Shown one piece after another: positions 31,989 through 41,275 of a stretch of 64,000 bases of DNA. The notes under the pieces are model-generated. The model did no database searches and was not told where the DNA came from. It worked only from the letters and a program-made list of their open reading frames with translations. The stretch lies in NCBI RefSeq assembly GCF_006968745.1, contig NZ_CP030118.1, positions 7,590,253 to 7,654,252 on the forward strand. The letters run 5' to 3'. Within the stretch, counting starts at the first letter, position 1, and each line of letters starts with the position of its first letter. Position numbers and translations under genes: made by a program. The stretch comes from Brasilonema sennae CENA114 (GTDB lineage Bacteria; Cyanobacteriota; Cyanobacteriia; Cyanobacteriales; Nostocaceae).

Positions 31989-33986
31989 ATGATTTCCTGG
32001 TTTGAAAAGCGTGTACGAGCGATCGCATCGATCGCAAGCTGTTTGCTCTTTTTCACGACGTTCTTGATGCAACAGCCTGCCTTTGCTCAACAGGTCACTG
32101 GCAATGGTGTGAACGTCATTATCATGATTGGCGATGGAATGGGTTGGGAACCTGTACGTGCCGCTGCCGTTGCTAATAATGGTCCGTTTTACACCCGTGG
32201 AGAAGGTCGTGGTCTGAATTTACAGAAGCTCAAAGGCTATACTTATGCAACGACCTACGGTACGACCATCTTGGATGAGAAAACCGGCAAGTTTTCTACC
32301 GGTAACTCGGCATTGGATGGAAGCAACAATGTCACAGGTCAAAGTAATCTTCGTCCTGGGTTTTCCTTTAAGCCTCTACCGTTTAATACCGGTACCGACT
32401 TGACAGCAAGTGGATCGGGTGGCGCTACAGACCCCTCGTTAGGTAATCTTACAGGTTGGGAGGTAGAAAAAGGTGGTTCCAATCCTTGGACACCTGGGAC
32501 ACCACCGCCTTGTGACATTACAGTACCAGTCGGAAAATCTATAAATAATATTCCAAGTCGGTTCAACTGTCAAGCAGAATACATCAAGCTGAGTGTACCA
32601 GATTCCGCCAACACAGCCTTCACACTTTATACAGGAGTGAAGAGCTACAATAACGCGATGGTAGACATCTTTGAAAAGCCTGTGGAAACGATTCTGCAAA
32701 CGGCGAGAAAGCAAGGTAAATCAACAGGTCTGTTGACCTCTGTTCCCATCAGCCACGCAACGCCTGGTTCAGCTGAAGCAGCTGTCAATCGCCGTTCCAA
32801 GTATGATGCTGACTATCCAACTTTGGATAATATTGTGCAGCAGTCTATTCGACCGGATTTTGGTGAAAACCCAGACCGACCTGACCTACAGGACATTTTC
32901 TTACCCACAGTGCTGTTGGGCGGTGGTCATCCCCTGGATCATGACAATACAGTTAATACACCAGGTCAACCCGGTTACAAAGAACCAGGTACTTGCAACT
33001 ACGTCTACATCAGGGCATCCACTTATAAGGAATTGAGCGGTAAGACTTCTTTAAGTGATACACAAGCGTGCAAAGCCACTGCTGCATCGAATCCCAACAA
33101 CCGCTACGGCTATCGTTTCTTAGAACGTGGTCCAAATGCGGCAAAGCTTCTCCTCAAGACTTCCAGAGAAATTGATCCTAACAAAGGTGAACGCCTGCTG
33201 GGACTCTACGGTGCCCGAGGACAGGAAGGCAACATTCCAGTAGCTGGTGCTGATGGTGATTACAGCATCACTGGTCTTGCCAACTTTGCCCGTCAGTCTT
33301 CTTTGTACTATCGTACCAACGATGCTTACAAGCGAGGCGATTTACCAGTTAATGATAGCGATCGCCCACTCCAGCCAGGTGAAACCAATGACGCTTTCAT
33401 TGCGCGTGAAGTGAACGAAAATCCTACCTTAGCCGACATGACCCAAGCAGCACTAAATGTCCTAGGCAAAGACAAGGACGGTTTTTGGCTGATGGTCGAA
33501 GGCGGAGATGTCGATTGGGGAATTCATGACAACAACATCGATAACATCATTGGTACAGTGCTCGATTTCGACAAGGCTGTAGGCACTGTCATCAACTGGA
33601 TTCAGCGTAACGGTGGTTGGCAAAAGAACGTCTTGATTGTTACAGCTGATCACGACCATTACCTGACTTTGTATCCTAACTTCCCTCAACTGCTGAGAAC
33701 CAAGGGTGCTAAAGCGCTCACTTATGGCACCGAAACTGATTCAGCTTCCGTAGGTCATAGCTTTGGGTCAATTCCTGAGGACAAATACGGGTGGGGAAAC
33801 CACACCCGTCGTCCAGTACCAGTTTATTATCAGGGCAGACCGTTCAAGCTGGACAAGTACATCGGTAAGGGATATAAAGCCTACGGATATGATGTTCCTG
33901 GCATTCCAGGTGGAGTAGATCAGGTTCACATTCACAAGGCAATGTATGAGGCAATCACGGGTGAAGAACCTCAGGATGCTTCATAG
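31989..33986 (+). CDS. Secreted alkaline phosphatase (PhoA-type fold)
   Basis: A 665-residue phosphomonoesterase with a signal peptide ending 'QQPAFA-QQ' (cleavage near residue 33). Alkaline phosphatase motifs are metal ligand D49 in 'MIGDGMGW', nucleophile S206 in 'VPDSANTAFTLYTGVKSYNNAM', 'MVEGGDVDWGIHDNN' (acidic and His ligands) and 'VTADHDHYLTLYP'. Compared with the approximately 450-residue enterobacterial enzyme it has extra segments, including a Gly/Pro-rich insert at about 100-195 before the nucleophile. It liberates phosphate in the periplasm or outside the cell. Together with pstS in this window it points to phosphate scavenging. No clear Pho box is visible upstream. Confidence 0.93.
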   Translation: MISWFEKRVRAIASIASCLLFFTTFLMQQPAFAQQVTGNGVNVIIMIGDGMGWEPVRAAAVANNGPFYTRGEGRGLNLQKLKGYTYATTYGTTILDEKTGKFSTGNSALDGSNNVTGQSNLRPGFSFKPLPFNTGTDLTASGSGGATDPSLGNLTGWEVEKGGSNPWTPGTPPPCDITVPVGKSINNIPSRFNCQAEYIKLSVPDSANTAFTLYTGVKSYNNAMVDIFEKPVETILQTARKQGKSTGLLTSVPISHATPGSAEAAVNRRSKYDADYPTLDNIVQQSIRPDFGENPDRPDLQDIFLPTVLLGGGHPLDHDNTVNTPGQPGYKEPGTCNYVYIRASTYKELSGKTSLSDTQACKATAASNPNNRYGYRFLERGPNAAKLLLKTSREIDPNKGERLLGLYGARGQEGNIPVAGADGDYSITGLANFARQSSLYYRTNDAYKRGDLPVNDSDRPLQPGETNDAFIAREVNENPTLADMTQAALNVLGKDKDGFWLMVEGGDVDWGIHDNNIDNIIGTVLDFDKAVGTVINWIQRNGGWQKNVLIVTADHDHYLTLYPNFPQLLRTKGAKALTYGTETDSASVGHSFGSIPEDKYGWGNHTRRPVPVYYQGRPFKLDKYIGKGYKAYGYDVPGIPGGVDQVHIHKAMYEAITGEEPQDAS

Positions 33987-34085
33987 AAAGGGGTGATCGC
34001 AAATTTAACTTTATATCTTACACCTTTTAACCTGTTAATTCGTTGTAGGGACATTGCGTGAAGCAACGTCGCTACATTTTTCCTC

Positions 34086-34221
34086 GACAAAAACGGACAA
34101 CCTTAGCATTTTGAGGCGGTTGATCTGTTTGATTGTTGAGAATATCGTCAATAACCGCCTCAAAATGCTCCAAGATCGTCGTTTTTAGTGAGGATTTTGT
34201 AGAAGGTTGTCCGTTTTTGTC
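34086..34221. mobile_element. MITE-like nested inverted-repeat element
   Basis: GACAAAAACGGACAACCTT (34086-34104) and its exact complement at 34203-34221 are 19-bp terminal inverted repeats. Directly inside, AGCATTTTGAGGCGGTT (34105-34121) pairs with 34153-34169. The left arm is a continuous 36 bases, while the right arm is split by 33 bases (34170-34202). The 136-base element has no coding capacity, so it would be a non-autonomous transposon derivative or an excised-element scar. It lies between the phosphatase and the cation exporter. Confidence 0.6.
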
Positions 34222-34273
34222 CGGGTTCATCCCAACCCCTACAATTTGTCAAATAAGCATCAGATATTGCCAT

Positions 34274-35296
34274 ATGCTTTCGGTTAAGCAGCACTTGAAT
34301 TGGTTTGAAATTGGCTTTGCTCGCTCCTGCACTTGTTGTAAGTTAGATATTGGGGAAACAAACCAGCCTCAGAAAAAAATTTGGCGATTATGGCTGGTAC
34401 TGGCGTTGCTGATTAGTGTTCTGCCAGCAGAAATTGGTATTGGGTTATGGAGTCATAGTTTGTCGCTGCAAGCAGATGCTGGACACCTGATCTCGGATAT
34501 TGGTGCATTGGGGCTAACTCTATTGGCAAGCTGGCTTGCTGGGCGTCCTGCTGCAAGTCGGGCGACCTTTGGACATGGGCGAGTTGAAATTCTGGCGGCG
34601 TTGATAAATGGTGTTGGATTGGTGGCGATCGCCGGGTTTATTGCCTGGGAAACATTCGAGCGATTTCAGCATCCAGAACCTGTCTTGAGTCTGCCCTTAT
34701 TACTAGGAGCAGGACTGGGGTTAATTGTCAACAGCTTGAATTTAACACTGCTGCACAAACACAGCCTTAATGATTTAAATCTCCGGGCGGCGTTTCTGCA
34801 TATCGTTGCCGATGCATTCAGTTCGGTGGGAATTCTAGTCGCAGCAGTGGTGATTTACTGGCTGAAATGGTGGTGGATCGATCCAATCATCAGCTTATTG
34901 ATTGCCTGTTTTGCTGGTCTAAGCGCTATTCCCTTGATCTGGAGTAGCTTGGAAATTTTCCTAGAGTATGCCCCCCGCTCCATTAACCCTACTCATGTTG
35001 AAGCAGCATTGCAACGGTTTGCTGCAGTGCATCGGGTTGAAATGCTGCGGATTTGGGAAATTAGATCCGGTCAGATTGCTTTGTGCGCCCACTTATGTAT
35101 CGATCCATTGGATGCCCAAAAGCGGGATCACTTGCAATGGGAGTTACAAACTCATTTGGTCGAAGCGTTTGGGATTCACGAATCGACGTTGCAATTATCT
35201 AGCCAAAGTGTGACAAACTTAGTTCCTTTGCATCCGTTACTCAACCGGAGCTTAGTTTCATATATTCATAAGCAATCGACTAAAATCACCTCATAA
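34274..35296 (+). CDS. Cation diffusion facilitator (CDF) metal exporter
   Basis: A 340-residue CzcD/ZnT-type transporter. The frame extends further upstream into an inverted-repeat element, so the ATG at 34274 is preferred. Six membrane helices are apparent. Metal-site residues are D68 and H71-x-x-x-D75 ('ADAGHLISD') in helix 2 and 'HIVADAFSSVG' in helix 5. The 'ATFGHGRVEILAALING' loop is family-typical. The C-terminal domain (about 250-340) is the cytoplasmic ferredoxin-like regulatory domain. An N-terminal 'CTCC' at 19-22 may bind metal. Such proteins export Zn2+, Cd2+ or Co2+ by proton antiport. No adjacent metal regulator is present. Confidence 0.92.
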   Translation: MLSVKQHLNWFEIGFARSCTCCKLDIGETNQPQKKIWRLWLVLALLISVLPAEIGIGLWSHSLSLQADAGHLISDIGALGLTLLASWLAGRPAASRATFGHGRVEILAALINGVGLVAIAGFIAWETFERFQHPEPVLSLPLLLGAGLGLIVNSLNLTLLHKHSLNDLNLRAAFLHIVADAFSSVGILVAAVVIYWLKWWWIDPIISLLIACFAGLSAIPLIWSSLEIFLEYAPRSINPTHVEAALQRFAAVHRVEMLRIWEIRSGQIALCAHLCIDPLDAQKRDHLQWELQTHLVEAFGIHESTLQLSSQSVTNLVPLHPLLNRSLVSYIHKQSTKITS

Positions 35297-35412
35297 ACTC
35301 TAGGTCTTTGAGTCTTGACTCCCTAAAACAATACGGTTGCTGTTAACAAAGTAGTAGGTTGACGTGAACAGCCCAAGGATGAAAATGACTTGGATTATTT
35401 GTGCCAAATACG

Positions 35413-36282
35413 TCAACCAACTTTGAGAACGTCCAGAAAAGCAAAGACACCTCTGGGCAATAAAGCATTTTCAAGGATAGCAACTCCAATAATTCTCTCT
35501 AACGGTACTGGCAAACTCCTCGCTTCTATGAGTTCTGGTATAGGTTCAGCTGCTAGTCGAGGCATAACAGTTGCTCCCAATCCTTGCTTAACCATACTGA
35601 GAATCGTCGAATCTTCTCTCACCTCGTAGTCAACTTTGAGAGTTTGACCAAATTTTAAAAGATGAGCGCTGACTGTCTTGTTGTGCTGAGGACTGCGGAT
35701 ATTCACAATCATCGGATACCCTGCTAACTGTTCCCAACTAAGCGACTCATTAGGAGCTATTGACTTGGGAGGTAGCAGCGCAACAAACTCATCTCGGAAT
35801 AACTCCCGTGTGTCAAACTCTGTTGTCGTCGGTAACAAGGTGAAGCCAACGTCCGCGTGATTTTCTCGCAGTGCTTGTTCTACTTCTGCATAGCGATCAT
35901 ATTCGGTTATCACCACACTAATTTTTGGAAACTTCTCGCGAAAACGAGCAATGACCTCTGGTAGTACGTGAGTTGCAATGCTGCGAACACAAGCAACCCG
36001 AACCGAACCAGCCTGTAATCCTTTTTCCAGGTTGGCTTTTTCTTGAATCACCTCTAACAAATGTAAAATTTGACGCGCCTCCTGAATCACCTGCTCTCCA
36101 ACTGGTGTTAAAGTTGCACCGTGGCGACTCCGAAAGAAGAGAATAACTCCTAGCTCTTCTTCAAGTGTGGCGATCGCATGACTGACAGTTGATTGAGATA
36201 ACCCCATATGTAAAGCAGCCAAGCTGAAGTTAGCGTGGTCAGCAACAGCCACAAAAGCCCGCAACTGAGAGATTTTTAGCAT
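35413..36282 (-). CDS. LysR-type transcriptional regulator
   Basis: A 289-residue regulator from ATG 36282 (MLKISQLRAFVAVADHANFS), the start best matching family length; in-frame ATGs at 36303 and 36318 are alternatives. The N-terminal winged helix-turn-helix is 'NFSLAALHMGLSQSTVSHAIATLEEELGVILFFRSR'. Residues about 90-289 are the substrate-binding regulatory domain. It is divergent from an NhaC antiporter gene, with a dyad symmetric site between them, so autoregulation and control of the antiporter are likely by LysR precedent. The effector is unknown. Confidence 0.92.
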   Translation of the reverse strand: MLKISQLRAFVAVADHANFSLAALHMGLSQSTVSHAIATLEEELGVILFFRSRHGATLTPVGEQVIQEARQILHLLEVIQEKANLEKGLQAGSVRVACVRSIATHVLPEVIARFREKFPKISVVITEYDRYAEVEQALRENHADVGFTLLPTTTEFDTRELFRDEFVALLPPKSIAPNESLSWEQLAGYPMIVNIRSPQHNKTVSAHLLKFGQTLKVDYEVREDSTILSMVKQGLGATVMPRLAAEPIPELIEARSLPVPLERIIGVAILENALLPRGVFAFLDVLKVG

Positions 36283-36351
36283 ACTGTCTTTGACTTCATT
36301 CATCAAGTCAAGCCACATTTTGATAAATGCAAAAGTCTTTACCCTTCATCC

Positions 36352-36366
36352 ATCGATTTTATCGAT
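36352..36366. promoter_or_regulatory. Palindrome in the LysR / NhaC divergent promoter
   Basis: ATCGAT-TTT-ATCGAT is a perfect 15-base dyad 70 bases upstream of the regulator start and 90 upstream of the antiporter ATG. LysR proteins bind interrupted dyads in such positions. The assignment is positional only. Confidence 0.4.
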
Positions 36367-36455
36367 ACAAGGTATCTAATAAATACTTTGTTTTGTAATT
36401 TTGTAATGACTAAACTGTTTAGTGTTGGAGAAAAGAGAATTGAATTATCAAGAAG

Positions 36456-37787
36456 ATGAATTCATTATTTACTTTAGTTTTTTGCTTTGTTATCTTGCTG
36501 TATAGCGTTATCAAAGGTTACTTTGTTGCCTATCCACTTTTACTTTCTCTCGTCATACTCCTTGTTAAATTCTCTTACCAAGGCTTTGCAGTCAAATCTT
36601 TAATCAAAATGGCTTTCACTAGTAGTCAAAAAGCTTTTCCAGTCATCAAAATTCTCTTATTAATTGGAGCAGTGACAGCCGTGTGGATGGCAGCAGGAAC
36701 CATTCCTGCTTTAGTTTACTATGGAACTCAATTAATAAATCCTCAATATTTTATACTTTCAGCCTTTGTCCTCTGCAGTTTTATTTCTGTACTATTGGGC
36801 ACCTCATTTGGCACAGTTAGTACTGTAGGAGTTGCCCTGATGATTATGGCAAAAGAAGGAGACATTAACCCTCATTTAGTTGCTGGAGCAATTATTGCAG
36901 GAGCCTATTTTGGAGATAGGTGTTCTCCTATGTCTTCTAGTGCGCATCTTGTGGCGAGCCTTACCAAAACCAAGCTACATAGAAACCTAAGAGCTATGAT
37001 ATCAACTGCTTGGTTGCCTTTAATGGCTTCTAGCTTGATTTATTTCATCCTTTCAATCAGCAATCCTGTTGAAATTAGAAATAGTGATTTAATTTCCGAA
37101 ATTACTAAATTATTTAATATTAACCCACTCGTCTTACTTCCAGCTTTTGCGGTTACAGTGCTTTGTCTTTTGAACGTAGAAGTGAACGTAACATTGCTCG
37201 CCAGTCTTGGAATTGGATTCTTTTTAGGGATATTTTACCAAGGTGATTCTTTGTTTAAAATGATAAATTTTGCTTGGGTTGGCTTCAACTTAGAACAAAA
37301 AATGGACTTGAGTGAAGTTCTGACAGGAGGAGGCATCTTTTCGATGCTTAGAGTTTCACTAGTCGTCATTCTATCGACTTCTCTATCAGGAATTCTCATC
37401 GGAACAAACACATTCGCAAGTGTAGAAAATCTTCTCAAAAGAGCTTCTTCCAGAAGTCGTTTATTTTTCGGAACTACTACAGTTGGGTTAGCATCAGCCG
37501 CTTTTGGTTGCACTCAAACGCTGGCAATTCTCCTGACTCACCAGCTTGTAAAAGAAAAGTATGAGCAAGAGCGCCTAGATAATTATGAATTAGCAACTGA
37601 TATCGAAAATACTGCTGTTGTACTATCACCTCTCATTCCTTGGAATATTGCTGGATTAGTACCAGCAACTTTATTGATGACTGATTCAGGATTTATCCCC
37701 TATGCCGTTTATTTATATCTCATTCCAATTTGGAATTGGGTTCGATATAAGTTAGCAGAATCTAAAATGCAAGATGAGTTTGAATAA
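36456..37787 (+). CDS. nhaC: NhaC family Na+/H+ antiporter
   Basis: A 443-residue, strongly hydrophobic protein with about 11 membrane helices. NhaC-type features include 'LLLIGAVTAVWMAAGTIPALVYYG', 'LGTSFGTVSTVGVALMIMA' and 'GAIIAGAYFGDRCSPMSSSAHLVASLT', where D and polar residues line the ion path. The C-terminal half repeats 'ACTQTLAILLTHQL...ENTAVVLSPLIPWNIA'-type elements. It would exchange Na+ (or organic acids, as in the MleN-like branch) for protons at the cytoplasmic membrane. Upstream is a divergent LysR gene, and an acetyltransferase gene follows after 28 bases. Confidence 0.9.
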   Translation: MNSLFTLVFCFVILLYSVIKGYFVAYPLLLSLVILLVKFSYQGFAVKSLIKMAFTSSQKAFPVIKILLLIGAVTAVWMAAGTIPALVYYGTQLINPQYFILSAFVLCSFISVLLGTSFGTVSTVGVALMIMAKEGDINPHLVAGAIIAGAYFGDRCSPMSSSAHLVASLTKTKLHRNLRAMISTAWLPLMASSLIYFILSISNPVEIRNSDLISEITKLFNINPLVLLPAFAVTVLCLLNVEVNVTLLASLGIGFFLGIFYQGDSLFKMINFAWVGFNLEQKMDLSEVLTGGGIFSMLRVSLVVILSTSLSGILIGTNTFASVENLLKRASSRSRLFFGTTTVGLASAAFGCTQTLAILLTHQLVKEKYEQERLDNYELATDIENTAVVLSPLIPWNIAGLVPATLLMTDSGFIPYAVYLYLIPIWNWVRYKLAESKMQDEFE

Positions 37788-37815
37788 CTTTACTTTTGTC
37801 TCAATAATTGATTTT

Positions 37816-38304
37816 ATGCACAACCAACAGTTCTTAATCCGAGATGCCAACGTCAGTGACATTTCTACTATCATGGAACTCCTTAAGCTGAAGGCTAAAT
37901 TTGATGGCTGTCCTGATTTTCTAAAGGCTACACCTCAAAAGTTAGAAGAGACATTATTTTCTGAAAAGCCACTTGCCTTTGTTTTATTGGCTGAACTTGA
38001 TAAGAATCCAATTGGATTTGCAAGCTATCACCAGATTTACTCCACCTTTCTTGCTCAACCAGGAATTTGGCTAGATGATTTATATATCAAAGCTGAATAT
38101 CGCAGGCTTGGAGTTGGTGAAGCGTTGATAAAACGTTTATGTCAAATAACTCAGAAAATTGGAGGTGGAAGAATCGATTGGACTGTTGCAGTAAATAATA
38201 CTCTCGCGATTCAGTTTTATGAAAAAATGGGCGCACAAATTATTCAACGAGTAAGATTATGTCGTTTGGATAGGGAGGCGATAAGCCAGAGGACTTCGGC
38301 GTGA
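37816..38304 (+). CDS. GNAT family N-acetyltransferase
   Basis: A 162-residue acetyl-CoA-dependent acetyltransferase. The family motifs are 'FLIRDANVSDISTIMELL' at the start, 'GIWLDDLYIKAEYRRLGVGEALIKRL' (motif A with the R/Q-x-x-G-x-G/A pyrophosphate loop) and 'VAVNNTLAIQFYEKMGA' (motif B). An ATG at 37774 overlaps the antiporter stop and would add 14 unlikely residues. Being translationally close to nhaC suggests co-expression. It resembles diamine/spermidine-type GNATs in overall layout, but the substrate is not deducible. Confidence 0.88.
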   Translation: MHNQQFLIRDANVSDISTIMELLKLKAKFDGCPDFLKATPQKLEETLFSEKPLAFVLLAELDKNPIGFASYHQIYSTFLAQPGIWLDDLYIKAEYRRLGVGEALIKRLCQITQKIGGGRIDWTVAVNNTLAIQFYEKMGAQIIQRVRLCRLDREAISQRTSA

Positions 38305-38458
38305 GCGCTACAACGACCGGCTCAGCACAAGTCAGTCGAACGCTTGACGCTACGTGTACGCGAGGAAAAGCAGCGTTCTAACGTCCTAAGGAGCGATCGC
38401 TCAACCGCTATAGGCAGTTTAATAAATAATGAAACAGCTTTTGTAATCAGCAAACACG
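38305..38458. repeat. REP-like repeat patch
   Basis: The sequence 'gaacgcttgacgctacgtgtacgcg' and 'cctaaggagcgatcgct' belong to the dispersed GC-rich repeat family. The remainder to 38458 is AT-rich leader of the methyltransferase gene. Confidence 0.5.
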
Positions 38459-39307
38459 ATGTCGGATTTATCTGAGTTACACAACCTGCTTTCAGATGAG
38501 GCGTTAACTTATTACGCCAGTGGTCAAGAACAAGAACGGTTATCAAGAGGTACTGGTCTGCTTGAGTTAGCCCGAACCCAAGAACTTCTGAGCCGCTACC
38601 TACCTCCTCCACCCGCTGTGATTTTCGATGTTGGCGGCGGTTCTGGTATCTATTCTTATTGGCTTGCTCAACAGGGCTATGAAGTTCATCTCATTGATGC
38701 GGTTCCTTTGCATATAGAACAAGCAAGAGCGTTTTTCTCAAGCTCAACCGGTTATCCTCTGGCTAGTTTGGCTGTTGGTGATGCTCGTCAACTTAATCGG
38801 GCGGATGATAGCGTTGATGCTGTTCTTTTACTTGGACCTTTATATCACTTGACTGAGCGCACACAGCGTTTGGCTGCTTTGCGTGAAGCTTATCGTATTT
38901 TAAAAACTGGAGGTCTTGTCTTCGCGGTTGGAATTTCTCGCTTTGCTTCAACCTTAGATGGATTACTTCAGGGATATTTGGATGATCCAGAGTTTGTGGG
39001 GATTGTTCAACGGGTTCTGGCTGATGGTCAACACCGCAACCCAAACAACCATCCTGGTTACTTTACAACAGCCTTCTTTCATCATCCTGAAGAACTTAAA
39101 GCAGAGGTTGAAGAAGCGGGTTTACATTATGAAAGAACGTTAGCGATCGAAGGACCGGGCTGGTTACTACAAAACTTCTCGGAACACTGGAATGAACTAG
39201 GTCGTCGTGAACGCCTTCTAGAAGCTGTTCGTTGGCTAGAAAGCGAACCCTCTACGTTGGGGATGAGCGCTCACATTATGACTGTTGCCCGCAAAAATGC
39301 GGTCTAA
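38459..39307 (+). CDS. Class I SAM-dependent methyltransferase
   Basis: A 282-residue Rossmann-fold methyltransferase. Motif I is 'VIFDVGGGSGIYSYWL' (about 54-69), motif II 'VHLIDAVPLHIEQA', motif III 'LAVGDARQLNRADDSVDAVLLLGPLYHL', and post-I helices follow, as in the UbiE/Methyltransf_11 group. The 'LLGPLYHLTERTQRLAALREAYRILKTGG' segment is common to small-molecule methyltransferases. The substrate is unknown. It is monocistronic. An insert around 'GYLDDPEFVGIVQRVLADGQHRNPNN' may form the substrate lid. Confidence 0.88.
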   Translation: MSDLSELHNLLSDEALTYYASGQEQERLSRGTGLLELARTQELLSRYLPPPPAVIFDVGGGSGIYSYWLAQQGYEVHLIDAVPLHIEQARAFFSSSTGYPLASLAVGDARQLNRADDSVDAVLLLGPLYHLTERTQRLAALREAYRILKTGGLVFAVGISRFASTLDGLLQGYLDDPEFVGIVQRVLADGQHRNPNNHPGYFTTAFFHHPEELKAEVEEAGLHYERTLAIEGPGWLLQNFSEHWNELGRRERLLEAVRWLESEPSTLGMSAHIMTVARKNAV

Positions 39308-39474
39308 GTAGCTCAACCTAATTAAACGTAAAATGTCATTGCGAGCGGAACGTAGTGGAGAGAAGCAATCGCAAGAATCGTATTTTATATTTTTTTATGT
39401 TGACCTACTTAACACAACACTTCTATGCTGATTGGTAGCGAGATAACAATATTCCTCACCAGTGATCCCCAACT

Positions 39475-39511
39475 AAAAAGAAACCCAATTTAATCATAAA
39501 TCGGGTTTCTA
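39475..39511 (-). terminator. Terminator of asnS
   Basis: On the minus strand AGAAACCCGATTT pairs with AAATTGGGTTTCT (39511-39499 and 39491-39479, one mismatch) and is followed by TTTTTAG. It lies just beyond the asnS stop. Confidence 0.75.
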
Positions 39512-39516
39512 AATAT

Positions 39517-40908
39517 CTAAAACTCAGCACTTTCCGGAGTCCTTGGAAACGGAATCACATCTCTAATGTTTCCCATCCCCGTCATAAATTGCACAAGTCG
39601 TTCAAAACCCAACCCAAAACCAGCATGGGGGACAGTTCCAAAGCGACGCAAATCCAGATACCACCACAAATCTTCTGGTTTCATTCCTTGAGCTTGTATG
39701 CGACGTTCTAGGACATCTAATCGTTCTTCTCTTTGAGAACCGCCGATAATTTCACCTATTTTTGGAGCCAGAATATCCATCGCAGAAACGGTTTTTTCAT
39801 CCTCATCTAAGCGCATATAAAAGGCTTTGATTTGTGCTGGGTAATTGCTAACGATAACTGGCTTTTTGAACAGTTGTTCGCAAAGATAACGTTCGTGTTC
39901 TGACTGTAAATCCAAGCCCCAGTTGACAGGATATTCAAACTGAACATCAGCTTTCTCTAACAGTTTGACGGCTTCTGTGTAAGTTATGCGCTCAAATTTA
40001 TTATTAATAATGTTGTCTGCCGTTGCCAATACAGTATTATCAATACGCTGATTGAAAAATTCCATGTCTTCCTGGCAAGTTTCTAGTACATATTTGAAAA
40101 TATGTTTGAGAAACGCCTCGGCTAAATCCATATCTCCCTTGAGATCGCAAAAAGCCATCTCTGGTTCTACCATCCAAAATTCAGCTAAGTGGCGGGAGGT
40201 GTTAGAGTTTTCTGCACGGAAGGTAGGACCAAAAGTATAGACGTTCGTAAACGCCATCGCCATAACTTCGGCTTCAAGTTGACCGCTGACTGTTAAATAT
40301 GTCGGTTTACTAAAAAAGTCTTTACTATAATCTATAGCTTGGGTTTGTGTGCGGGGAACATTTTTGAGATCCAAACTAGTTACACTGAAAAGTTCACCAG
40401 CACCTTCGCAGTCGTTAGCGGTGATGATGGGAGTGTGTACCCACAAAAACCCGCGTTCTTGGAAGAATTGATGAATGGCGGTAGCGCAGGCGTTTCTAAC
40501 TCGGAAAACTGCACCAAAGGAATTGGTGCGCGATCGCAAATGTCCTATAGTTCGCAAAAACTCAAAGGAATGGCGTTTCTTTTGCAGCGGATATGTTTCG
40601 GGATCAGCTTCCCCAAAAACTTTTATCTTGTCTGTTTTCAACTCGATCCGCTGTCCTTTCCCAAGTGATCCCACCAACACTCCAGCTACTTCCACAGAAG
40701 CACCTGTATTGAGCTTTTTTAAAATATCATCGTAGTCTGGCAAATCCTCATTGAGTACCACTTGCAAACTCGCCAAACATGAGCCATCATTTACTTCTAG
40801 AAAAGAAAATCCTTTTAACTCTCGTTTTGTGCGAACCCAGCCTTGAACTGCTACAAATTCATCAGGTTCACCACTTCGCAATATTTCTGCAATCCGTCGA
40901 TTTTCCAT
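39517..40908 (-). CDS. asnS: Asparaginyl-tRNA synthetase
   Basis: A 463-residue class IIb synthetase from ATG 40908 (MENRRIAEILRSG), the standard length. The N-terminal OB fold is 'FVAVQGWVRTKRELKGFSFLEVNDGS'. The catalytic core has motif 2 'FGPTFRAENSNTSRHLAEFWMVEPEMAF' and motif 3 'GFGLGFERLVQFMTGMGNIRDVIPFPR'. It charges tRNA-Asn with asparagine. The start lies one base after the stop of the upstream coiled-coil gene, indicating translational coupling. Confidence 0.97.
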   Translation of the reverse strand: MENRRIAEILRSGEPDEFVAVQGWVRTKRELKGFSFLEVNDGSCLASLQVVLNEDLPDYDDILKKLNTGASVEVAGVLVGSLGKGQRIELKTDKIKVFGEADPETYPLQKKRHSFEFLRTIGHLRSRTNSFGAVFRVRNACATAIHQFFQERGFLWVHTPIITANDCEGAGELFSVTSLDLKNVPRTQTQAIDYSKDFFSKPTYLTVSGQLEAEVMAMAFTNVYTFGPTFRAENSNTSRHLAEFWMVEPEMAFCDLKGDMDLAEAFLKHIFKYVLETCQEDMEFFNQRIDNTVLATADNIINNKFERITYTEAVKLLEKADVQFEYPVNWGLDLQSEHERYLCEQLFKKPVIVSNYPAQIKAFYMRLDEDEKTVSAMDILAPKIGEIIGGSQREERLDVLERRIQAQGMKPEDLWWYLDLRRFGTVPHAGFGLGFERLVQFMTGMGNIRDVIPFPRTPESAEF

Positions 40909-40909
40909 A

Positions 40910-41275
40910 TCATCCAACAACAGACTTTAATAACCAGCCTATGATAACGCCCAAACCACCAAAGCGGATGGCTTGCCAAAAAGGTTCTTTGAGGCTATCC
41001 CAGGAAAATAATTGACTTTCTAAGTTAAGTTCAAGTTCTTCCAACTGTTGTTGAATTTGCTTTAACTCGGCTTTTACATTTGGTAATTTACTGTGGCGCG
41101 ATCGTTGGAGACGTTGTTGCAATTCTCTTTGGCTGGCTTTGTCTGCTTGCACTTGATTGTACCGTTCCTTTAAAGCAACAAGCGCACGCTCCACTTTCAG
41201 AAGTTCTTGTTCAAATTCTTGATCTTGATTTTCTTTACCAAAAGGTGGCTCAGATGAATGTTTAGGCGGCTTCAT
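40910..41275 (-). CDS. Coiled-coil protein with C-terminal membrane anchor
   Basis: A 121-residue protein from the preferred start at 41275 (MKPPKHSSEPPFGKENQ). Residues about 20-90 form a charged coiled coil ('EFEQELLKVERALVALKERYNQVQADKASQREL...ELKQIQQQLEELELNLES'). A single C-terminal hydrophobic helix 'AIRFGGLGVIIGWLLKSVVG' gives a tail-anchor topology. I do not recognise a named domain. It is immediately upstream of and coupled to asnS. A heme-oxygenase-like or DUF assignment is not supported. Confidence 0.75.
   Translation of the reverse strand: MKPPKHSSEPPFGKENQDQEFEQELLKVERALVALKERYNQVQADKASQRELQQRLQRSRHSKLPNVKAELKQIQQQLEELELNLESQLFSWDSLKEPFWQAIRFGGLGVIIGWLLKSVVG

Noticed and set aside
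34133..34273. Upstream extension of the CDF exporter frame
   Set aside because: The extra 47 codons lie largely inside the inverted-repeat element and lack transporter similarity; ATG 34274 is preferred.
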